Made by a program: the position numbers and the translations under genes | In this document: positions 1 to 5,696 of the stretch, one piece after another | How positions within the stretch are numbered: the stretch's first letter is position 1 | Layout: every line of letters starts with the position of its first letter | The notes under the pieces: model-generated | Told to the model about the DNA's origin: nothing | Database searches by the model: none | What the model saw: only the letters and a program-made list of their open reading frames with translations | Assembly (NCBI GenBank): GCA_021162125.1 | Contig: JAGGZG010000022.1 | Coordinates: 1 to 5,696, forward strand | Source of the DNA: Anaerolineae bacterium | GTDB lineage: Bacteria > Chloroflexota > Anaerolineae > JACIWR01 | Direction of reading: 5' to 3' | DNA length: 5,696 nucleotides

Positions 1-13
1 CAAGCCCGCCCGG

Positions 14-174
14 CTACGAGGTGGAAAGCCCCCTTCGGGGGCTCCAGAGGCCCGGAGGGCCTTGCATCTCGTAGCTCAGACGTTCCACGTCCGAGCGGGT
101 CTGAGCGACCAACACGTTACCGGGGGACTACCGGGAAGGGAGAGGGACGAGGGGACACCCCTCGTGCTCCCCGG
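14..174. other. GC-rich hairpin-dense non-coding region, possible structured RNA (unclassified)
   Basis: Several perfect stems follow each other. CTACGAG (14-20) pairs with CTCGTAG (68-74) and encloses two hairpins, AGCCCCC/GGGGGCT and AGGCCC/GGGCCT (48-53 with 57-62), giving a three-way junction. GCTCAGAC (74-81) pairs with GTCTGAGC (99-106). An elongated hairpin at 131-174 has ACGAGGGG (147-154), loop ACA, and CCCCTCGT (158-165), extended by GGGAG/CTCCC and CCGG/CCGG. The strand cannot be decided from pairing alone. No tRNA, tmRNA, RNase P, SRP RNA or tRNA-Sec signature was found. It could be an independent ncRNA, the end of a mobile-element RNA entering from the left, or repeated intergenic DNA. 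Confidence 0.4.
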
Positions 175-317
175 CCTTTCGCTGCGCACGCCCAGGCACG
201 GGGATATTGCAGCTTTGGGGTAAATAAGGACTGTTCGATCTCGCGGAGTTGATCTCCGTGATATCCAGTTGGGTCAAAGTTTTCACCGTGACGCGTTTCA
301 CTCGCCTCCATCGGACG
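175..317. other. Intergenic stretch without a supported gene
   Basis: Less GC-rich than the preceding segment. The only structure I see is a small hairpin CGGAG/CTCCG (244-248 with 254-258, loop TTGAT) and a possible long-range pairing of GGATAT (202-207) with ATATCC (261-266). No convincing promoter or ribosome binding site was found on either strand. Confidence 0.5.
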
Positions 318-349
318 AAAAGGCCACCTGCATCGTCAGGTGGCCTTTT
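318..349. terminator. Bidirectional rho-independent terminator after fdhA
   Basis: AAAAGGCCACCTG (318-330) and CAGGTGGCCTTTT (337-349) form a perfect 13-bp inverted repeat with a 6-base loop, with a run of four T at the 3' side in either direction. On the minus strand it begins 33 bases after the fdhA stop codon and should end the formate dehydrogenase operon. On the plus strand it would also stop any transcript entering from the left of the window. Confidence 0.9.
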
Positions 350-382
350 GCGCTATTCGATTGCTTGTTTGGAGGGAGACGC

Positions 383-3136
383 TCAATCCGCCTGGGGTGC
401 CTTTTCCACTCGCACCGCGCACACTTTGTACTCCGGTATCTTGGCTATCGGGTCGAGTGCGGCGTTGGTGAGCACGTTGGCCGCTGCCTCGGCGAAATGG
501 AAGGGCATGAAAACGGTCCCCGGCGGGCAGACGTCGCCCACCGAGGCTCGCACATGCACTTTCCCCCGCCGTGAAATCACATGCACCCAGTCGCCATCCA
601 GAATTCCCAGGCGCTCAGCATCAGCGGTGTTCACCTCCACCCGTCCCTCTGGCAGCAGGATGTTCAATCCTTCCACGCGACGGCTCATAGTCCCGGTGTG
701 GAAGTGCTGCAATTGTCGTCCGGTGGTCAGCACCAGGGGATACTCGTCGTCTGGTTCTTCGGCAGGTGCGTAGTGCTCCACGGGGCTAAAGTGCCCCAGC
801 CCACGGCTGAACTTGCCTACGTGCAGGATTGGTGTACCGGGGTGCTCGGGGGTGGGACAGGGCCACTGAATCCCGCGCTCCTCCAGTCGCTCGAAACTGA
901 GTCCACCGTAGATGGGCGTCAGCGCAGCGATCTCGTCCATGATCTCAGCCGGTGAAGCATAGTCCCAGCCGGCGTAAGGCGCATCCTGCGTGATGCGTGT
1001 TGCGTGTTGCGTGATGCGTGTTGCGTGATGCGTGATGCGTTTCGCCAGCGCACAAACGGTCTCCCAATCGGGTTTCGCCTCCCCAGGTGGATTTATCGCC
1101 TTGCGCACGCGCTGTACGCGACGCTCGGTATTGGTAAAGGTGCCGTCCTTCTCGGCAAATGAGACCGCGGGGAGCACCACGTCAGCCAGTTGCCCCGTCT
1201 CGGTGAGAAAGATGTCCTGTACCACCAGGAAGTCGAGTGACTCCAGGCAGCGGCGCGCGTGGTTCACGTCGGGATCGCTGAGCAGCGGGTTCTCACCGAC
1301 GATCATCATCCCCCGCACCTGCCCCGTTTCGGCGCCGTTCACCATCTCTACCACTGTCAGACCAACATTGTCAGGCAAGGACACGCCCCACGCAGCCTCG
1401 AATTTGGCCCGTGCGCCGTCATCGGTGACCCGCTGGTAGCCGGGGTAGACGTTGGGCAGGCCGCCCATGTCGCACGCGCCCTGCACGTTGTTTTGGCCGC
1501 GCAGGGGATTAACCCCGCCCCCTGGGACGCCTATGTTGCCGGTGAGCATGGCCAGATTGGCACAGGCTAACACGTTCTGATGGCCGCCGGTGTGCTGAGT
1601 GATGCCCATCGCGTAGAGTAGAGCAGCCGGCTTGTTCGTGGCGTAGATGCGTGCCGCCTCGACCAGCGCATCCACAGGCACGCCGGTGATCTCACTCACC
1701 CGTTCAGGGGTGTACTTCTCTATCACCTCTCGCCACGCCTCGAAGTTTTCGGTGCGGGTGGCGATGAAATCGGCATCGTGCCAACCCTCGCGCAGGATAA
1801 CGTGGGCCAGCCCGTTGAGCAAGGCCACGTCCGTACCGGGGCGGTGCCGCAGGTGCACGGTGGCGATGCGTGTCAGATCAATCCGCCGGGGATCGGCCAC
1901 CACCAGCTTTGCGCCGTTGGCCACGGCCTGTCGGATGCCGATGCCGATGACCGGGTGCTGCTCGGTAGTGTTGGAACCGATGATCAGATAGGCCCTGGCG
2001 TCGTGGGTGATGTCGGCGATGGAGTTGGTCATCGCCCCGGAGCCAAATGCTGTGACCAGACCGGTCACTGTGGGGGAGTGTCAGAGGTGTGCACAATGGT
2101 CTACATTGTTAGTGCCCACCACCTGCCGGGCCAGCTTTTGGATCAGGTAATTCTCCTCGTTAGTGCACTTGGCTGAGGACATAAAGGCCAGTGCGTCAGG
2201 GCCGTACTCGCGGCAGATGCTGGCCATCCGCTCCGCCACCAGGCCCAGGGCCTCCTCCCACGTTGCCTCGCGGAAGCCATCCCCTTCGCGGATCAGAGGA
2301 GTGGTCAGCCGGTCGGGGTGATTGACGAACTCGTAGCCGAACGCGCCCTTGACGCAGGTCCGCCCGCCGTTGACCGGGCTATCGGGATCACCCCAGGAAG
2401 CGACGATGCGCCCATCGCGTGTCTCCAGCACCAGCCCGCAGCCGACGCCGCAGTAAGTACACACGGTGCGGGTCTGGGCCGTGGGCAGCCCCACTTGCAT
2501 GGCGGTTTTGGTGCGCAACGCACCCACCGGGCACTTGGCCACGCACTGCCCGCACGATTCGCACACCGACTCGGCCAGGGGGCGATCCAGCACCGTGGCG
2601 ATCTTGGCCCTGAAACCCCGGTAGGCATAGTAGATGGCATGGCGACCCTGTATCTCATCGCAGACTCGCACGCACTTGCCACACAGGATACAGCGATTCA
2701 GGTCCCGCTCGAAGAAGGGGTTAGAGTCGTCAATGGGGTACGAGTGCTTCTCACCCTCGAAACGCATCTGGCGCACGCCCACGTAGGCAGCTACGCGCTG
2801 CAGATCGCAGCGGTTGTTTTGGGGGCACGTCAGGCAGTCTGAAGGGTGATCAGAAAGCAGGAGTTCGACGATGTTACGACGTATCTTGTCGATACGCGGG
2901 CCTGAGGTTCTGACCACCATACCGTCGGCGGCCGGAACGGTGCAGGAGGAGGGAAGCCCTTTCATTCCCTCAATTTCCACGATGCACAGCCGACACGCGC
3001 CGAAAGGCTCGAGATCGGAGTCATAACAAAGGGTGGGGATGTAGATGCCCGCCGCTCGAGCTGCTTCCAGGACGGTCATACCCTCCTGGGCCTCGACCTT
3101 TCGTCCATCAATGGTTAGGGTGATGTTTCTCATCAT
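383..3136 (-). CDS. fdhA: Selenocysteine-containing formate dehydrogenase alpha (catalytic) subunit with NuoG-like N-terminus
   Basis: Catalyses reversible formate/CO2 conversion at a Mo- or W-bis-MGD site. A single 917-residue frame results if the TGA at 2083-2081 is read as Sec352; ordinary gene calling would split it into 2081-3136 and 383-2068. Domains in order: 2Fe-2S ferredoxin (Cys37, 48, 51, 65); His97/Cys101/Cys104/Cys110 4Fe-4S; two ferredoxin-type 4Fe-4S sites (Cys149, 152, 155, 159 and Cys192, 195, 198, 202); the molybdoenzyme 4Fe-4S (Cys226, 229, 233, 261) with adjacent Lys263; Sec352-His353; the conserved RGQNNVQGACDMG stretch beginning at Arg546, which carries the active-site Arg of the family; and the C-terminal molybdopterin-dinucleotide-binding domain from about 799 to 907. 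A repeat-derived insert occupies about 700-720. There is no signal peptide or Tat motif, so the protein is cytoplasmic. ATG at 3136 is preferred because GGAGG lies 7 bases upstream; the next codon, ATG at 3133, is an equal alternative giving 916 residues. About 900 residues is usual for NuoG-fused FdhA. The gene ends with TGA at 385-383, just before an intrinsic terminator. Confidence 0.95.
988..1036. repeat. Heptanucleotide tandem repeat, seven units of GCGTG(A/T)T, inside fdhA
   Basis: Read on the plus strand, seven contiguous 7-base units follow one another: GCGTGAT at 988, 1009, 1023 and 1030; GCGTGTT at 995, 1002 and 1016. A partial GCGT follows at 1037-1040. On the coding (minus) strand, three units make 21 bases or seven codons, so the array is translated as a seven-residue periodic peptide, RITHHAT, RITQHAT, RITQDAP, at about residues 700-720 of FdhA. 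In E. coli FdhF (recalled) the corresponding stretch between the TRM and the EIWDEL segment is much shorter, so this looks like an expansion in a surface loop. Confidence 0.9.
2052..2083 (-). promoter_or_regulatory. Bacterial SECIS element directing UGA recoding in fdhA
   Basis: Directly 3' of the TGA on the minus strand, GTGACC (2068-2063) and GGTCAC (2057-2052) form a perfect 6-bp stem around the loop GGTCT (2062-2058). The loop begins 18 nucleotides after the TGA. From memory, the E. coli fdhF SECIS, which binds SelB, also presents GGUCU in its apical loop 18 nucleotides after its UGA. Unlike E. coli, the stem here has no bulged U on its 5' side and the loop lacks the leading A. Lower-stem pairing is weak: the C-run at 2076-2072 could pair with GGGG at 2038-2035 only across a large asymmetric internal loop. 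The hairpin is directly visible; the role is inferred from position and loop identity. Confidence 0.88.
2081..2083 (-). other. In-frame UGA recoded as selenocysteine (Sec352 of FdhA)
   Basis: The minus strand reads NNVDHCAHL, TGA, HSPTVTGLV with no change of phase: the residues on both sides are the conserved formate dehydrogenase active-site sequence. E. coli FdhF has Sec followed by HGPSVAGLH at this point (from memory). Every base between the two open segments is accounted for by in-frame codons, so neither an indel nor an internal start is needed. The only in-frame start near the beginning of the second segment, GTG at 2068, lies inside the conserved active-site block, which argues against a separate gene. 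Confidence 0.95.
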
Positions 3137-5696
3137 TCCTCTTCCTCCTCCAGGTCGCACCGCAGACATCGCCTGGCCTCCTCAATAGCTGCATCTTTAC
3201 TGAGGGTTAGCTCTACCATTGTGAAATCTTTGACCCTTTCGGCAGCCGGACGAAGAGGCGCGGTTGCCCGTGTCTCCTTGTCTAGTATCTCTCCCAGATC
3301 GAGACTATCCGCCAATTCTGCCAGCTCCGCTGATCCGTCGAAGAGGCCCGGTCCTTCCAGGTATTTGTCAATGGCCTGAGCTGCCCGGCGGCCAGCGGCG
3401 ATGGCCTCGATCACGGTAGCCGGCCCGCTGACCACATCACCGCCGGCGAAGACGCCCTCCCGGCTCGTGGCCAGGGTGACCACATCTACGGCCAGGGTGC
3501 CCCGGGGCGTAACTTCTAGACTCCCATCCCTTGCCAGAGCAGCGGCGTCTGGAACCTGGCCTATGGCCAGAATAACGGTGTCCACCTCAAGGGTAAATTC
3601 GGAGCCTTCTACAGGGACAGGACGGCGGCGACCGCTCTTATCATATTTACCCAGCTCCATGCGTTGGCACTCTATTCCTCTCACCCGGGCATCGCCCAGG
3701 ATTCTGGTCGGAGCAACCAGGAATCGGAATCGAATCCCCTCCTCTTCGGCTTGTTTTATCTCCTCTTCACTGGCGGGCATCTCCTGTTGCGTGCGGCGGT
3801 AAAGGATCATCACTTCCTCTGCACCCAGGCGGAGAGCGGTGCGCGCCGAGTCAATGGCCATGTTCCCGCCCCCGATGATGGCCACTCGCTTGCCCAGGGG
3901 CACGCTGCGGCCCATATTCACCTCTCGCAGAAGATAGGGGCCGTATATGACTCCATCTTTGTCCTCGCCGGGGATGCCCAGCTTACGGCTCCGGTGGGCA
4001 CCGGTGGCGATGAAGATGGCTTTGTAGCCTTGAGCGAAGAGATCATCGAGGGTTAGCCCATCGCCGATAGGCGAGTTAGTCCTGATTTCCACTCCCTGGG
4101 CCCTGATGACTTCGATCTCCGCCGCCAAAACATCCCTCGGCAGGCGGTAGGATGGGATGCCCGTGGCCAGCACACCACCCACCACGGGCTCGGCCTCAAA
4201 GACTGTCACCTGATAGCCCGTGCGAGCCAGGAAGAAAGCGGCGGAGAGACCGGCTGGCCCCGAACCCACAACGGCTACTTTGTCCAGTGTAGGCTTATCC
4301 TCCCTGACAGAAGGAGGCACACCCTCCTGGATGGCCAGGTCGGCCACGAAGCGCTTCAGGATTCTGATGGCTATGGGCGTATCCAAATCGCCCCGCCGGC
4401 ATTTGAACTCGCAGGGATGAGAGCACACGTAGCCACAGACAGCGGCCAGGGGAACGCGCTCCCGGATGAGGTCCACGGCCTCCCGGAACTTGCCGCCGGC
4501 GATGAGACGGACGTAGCGCGGCACATCCAGGCCCGCTGGACATGCGTGCTGACAGCGGGAGGGGAACATACCGGAGCATGCTACGGCGGGACATTGCTTT
4601 AACTTGATGTGGGTTTCATACTCATCGCGGAAGTATTTGATGGTGGAGAGAACGGGGTTGGGCGCTGTCTGGCCTAATCCACATAGGGATGCTACTTTGA
4701 CCGTCTCGGCCAGCTCCAGGAGCAGGTCAATGTCCTCCTCCTGCCCTTCGCCGCGGGTGATGCGTTCTAAAGTCTCCAACATACGTTTGGTTCCCAGACG
4801 GCAGGGGACGCACTTGCCGCAGGATTCGGCCTGGGTGAAACTCAAGAAGAAGCGGGCGATGTCCACCATACAAGTATCCTCGTCCATGACCACCATGCCG
4901 CCGGAACCCATGATGGAACCCGCCTGAGTCAACGACTCATAATCCACCGGCAAATCCAACAAGCTGGCCGGCAGACAGCCGCCGGAGGGGCCGCCGGTCT
5001 GCACGGCTTTGAACTTCTTGCCTCCGGCGATGCCGCCCCCGATATCGAAGATGATAGTGTGTAGGGGAGTGCCCATAGGCACCTCCACCAATCCACTCCT
5101 GGCCACCTTCCCCACCAGTGAGAAGACCTTAGTCCCCTTGCTCTTCTCCGTCCCGATCTGGGCGAACCAATCCGCACCTTTCAGGATGATGAGGGGCACG
5201 TTGGACAAAGTACCTACGTTATTGATGAGCGTGGGTTTGCCCCACAGCCCCGACTGGGCAGGGAAGGGTGGCCGGGGGCGGGGCATCCCTCGTCGCCCTT
5301 CGATGGAAGCCATCAATGCAGTCTCTTCTCCACAGACGAAAGCTCCGGCCCCTTCCTTGATGGTGATGCGGAAGGAGAAACCGGAGCCCAGGATGTCGTC
5401 GCCCAGGAAGCCCAGAGCCTCGGCCTGGGCAATGGCCTTCCTCAGGCGCTGGATGGCCAGGGGATACTCGGCGCGACCGTAGATGAAGCCCTGGTGTGCT
5501 CCGATGGCGTAGGCGGCGATGGCCATTCCCTCCAGCAATTGGTGAGGGTCGCCCTCCACCTCGCTGCGGTTCATAAAGGCTCCGGGGTCGCCCTCGTCAA
5601 AGTTGCAGATGAGGTATTTCACGTCGCCCGGTGCCTGGTGACAGAACTGCCACTTGAGTCCAGTAGGGAAGCCCGCCCCGCCCCGTCCCCGCAGTC
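3133..5696 (-). CDS. nuoF: NuoF-GltD fusion flavoprotein, putative formate dehydrogenase NAD(P)H-linked beta subunit (5' end outside window)
   Basis: Electron-transfer flavoprotein that should exchange electrons between NAD(P)H and the FdhA iron-sulfur chain in the cytoplasm. 853 residues are visible before the TGA at 3135-3133; the frame is open to the window edge, so the start lies upstream and the GTG at 5622 is internal. Counting from the first full codon (5694): the FMN-site motif GRGGAGFPTG is at 3-12, the NuoF motif GAGAFVCGEETAL at 115-127, and the 4Fe-4S ligands of the NuoF C-terminal domain are Cys292, 295, 298 and 338. A GltD/NfnB-like half follows: eight cysteines at 368-432 for 4Fe-4S clusters, a dinucleotide fold GSGPAG at 477-482 (FAD), a second fold GGGNMAID at 608-615 followed by YRR at 632-634 (probably NAD(P)H), and the FAD-closing GGD at 751-753. 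It ends with RRCLRC and a Glu-rich tail. The ferredoxin domain usual at the C-terminus of HydB-type homologues is replaced by the GltD half. The gene overlaps fdhA by 4 bases. The family is certain; the NAD versus NADP assignment is inference. Confidence 0.95.
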   Translation of the reverse strand, partial: LRGRGGAGFPTGLKWQFCHQAPGDVKYLICNFDEGDPGAFMNRSEVEGDPHQLLEGMAIAAYAIGAHQGFIYGRAEYPLAIQRLRKAIAQAEALGFLGDDILGSGFSFRITIKEGAGAFVCGEETALMASIEGRRGMPRPRPPFPAQSGLWGKPTLINNVGTLSNVPLIILKGADWFAQIGTEKSKGTKVFSLVGKVARSGLVEVPMGTPLHTIIFDIGGGIAGGKKFKAVQTGGPSGGCLPASLLDLPVDYESLTQAGSIMGSGGMVVMDEDTCMVDIARFFLSFTQAESCGKCVPCRLGTKRMLETLERITRGEGQEEDIDLLLELAETVKVASLCGLGQTAPNPVLSTIKYFRDEYETHIKLKQCPAVACSGMFPSRCQHACPAGLDVPRYVRLIAGGKFREAVDLIRERVPLAAVCGYVCSHPCEFKCRRGDLDTPIAIRILKRFVADLAIQEGVPPSVREDKPTLDKVAVVGSGPAGLSAAFFLARTGYQVTVFEAEPVVGGVLATGIPSYRLPRDVLAAEIEVIRAQGVEIRTNSPIGDGLTLDDLFAQGYKAIFIATGAHRSRKLGIPGEDKDGVIYGPYLLREVNMGRSVPLGKRVAIIGGGNMAIDSARTALRLGAEEVMILYRRTQQEMPASEEEIKQAEEEGIRFRFLVAPTRILGDARVRGIECQRMELGKYDKSGRRRPVPVEGSEFTLEVDTVILAIGQVPDAAALARDGSLEVTPRGTLAVDVVTLATSREGVFAGGDVVSGPATVIEAIAAGRRAAQAIDKYLEGPGLFDGSAELAELADSLDLGEILDKETRATAPLRPAAERVKDFTMVELTLSKDAAIEEARRCLRCDLEEEEE
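3144..3151 (-). promoter_or_regulatory. Ribosome binding site of fdhA, inside the end of the upstream gene
   Basis: The minus strand carries GGAGGAGG here, with the last GGAGG ending 7 bases before the ATG at 3136 and 10 before the alternative ATG at 3133. The purine run is also the coding sequence for the acidic C-terminal tail of the flavoprotein. With the ATGA overlap of stop and start, it indicates translational coupling of the two subunits. Confidence 0.8.

Noticed and set aside
61..110. tRNA-like TAGCTCAG near 72-79, considered as a tRNA (including tRNA-Sec) D-arm
   Set aside because: No T-loop (GGTTCGA-like), no acceptor pairing and no anticodon arm at the right spacing; the bases are accounted for by the 74-106 hairpin.
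1..252. Plus-strand frame open from the left edge to TGA at 250-252
   Set aside because: In this GC-rich stretch a second plus-strand frame is also open to 223, the translation is low-complexity and unrecognised, and the DNA is dominated by inverted repeats. A gene end from the left cannot be excluded.
117..311. Small minus-strand open frame (64 codons)
   Set aside because: It lies downstream of the operon terminator, runs through the hairpin region, has no recognisable family and no clear ribosome binding site.
988..1040. CRISPR array
   Set aside because: Seven-base units without spacers, translated as part of fdhA; this is a simple tandem repeat.
383..2068. Separate molybdopterin oxidoreductase gene starting at the GTG at 2068
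   Set aside because: The frame is continuous with the upstream segment through a TGA at the catalytic position, with a SECIS-like hairpin, and a start at 2068 would cut the active-site motif and leave no iron-sulfur domain.
2081..3169. Start of fdhA at 3169 instead of 3136
   Set aside because: This would lengthen the overlap with the flavoprotein gene to 37 bases and add a Gly/Pro/Arg-rich leader without homology; the ATG at 3136 has a well-spaced ribosome binding site and matches the usual N-terminus of the 2Fe-2S domain.
249..5482. Several plus-strand open frames across the operon (for example 249-773, 2318-2842, 5009-5482)
   Set aside because: They are antisense shadows of the two strongly conserved minus-strand genes and show no family resemblance.

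Overview
The window holds the 3' part of one minus-strand operon for a cytoplasmic, pyridine-nucleotide-linked, selenium- and molybdenum/tungsten-dependent formate dehydrogenase, followed by about 380 bases of non-coding DNA. In transcription order (right to left) it contains: a flavoprotein gene cut off at its 5' end by the window edge (3133-5696), in which a NuoF-type NADH/FMN/4Fe-4S module is fused to a GltD/NfnB-type FAD and NAD(P)H module; then a formate dehydrogenase catalytic subunit gene, fdhA (383-3136), overlapping it by 4 bases; then a strong bidirectional intrinsic terminator (318-349). Beyond that lies a GC-rich stretch rich in hairpins (about 14-174) that I cannot assign.

The main result is that fdhA looks like two adjacent genes if every TGA is read as stop, but is one selenoprotein gene. 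The reading frame continues in phase through a TGA at 2083-2081, exactly where formate dehydrogenases carry the catalytic Sec or Cys. Directly downstream on the minus strand is a perfect 6-bp hairpin with a GGTCT loop, at the same distance from the TGA as the SECIS of E. coli fdhF (comparison from memory). The joined protein is 917 residues with Sec at 352.

How the parts work together: FdhA oxidises formate, or reduces CO2, at a bis-MGD centre. It passes electrons through its own 4Fe-4S clusters and a NuoG-like N-terminal chain (2Fe-2S, His/Cys3 4Fe-4S, two ferredoxin-type clusters) to the flavoprotein, which has an FMN/NADH site and a second FAD/NAD(P)H site. Two flavins and two nucleotide folds in one chain suggest either a dual NADH/NADPH enzyme or an electron-bifurcating one; this is inference. 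A NuoE-like subunit may lie upstream, outside the window.

The organism is probably an anaerobe with a moderately high GC genome and selenocysteine machinery (selA/selB/selC elsewhere). A heptanucleotide tandem array (GCGTGAT/GCGTGTT) inside fdhA recalls repeats I associate with Chloroflexota, perhaps Anaerolineae, but this assignment is weak. Acetogenic clostridia and other lineages with formate dehydrogenases of this type cannot be excluded.
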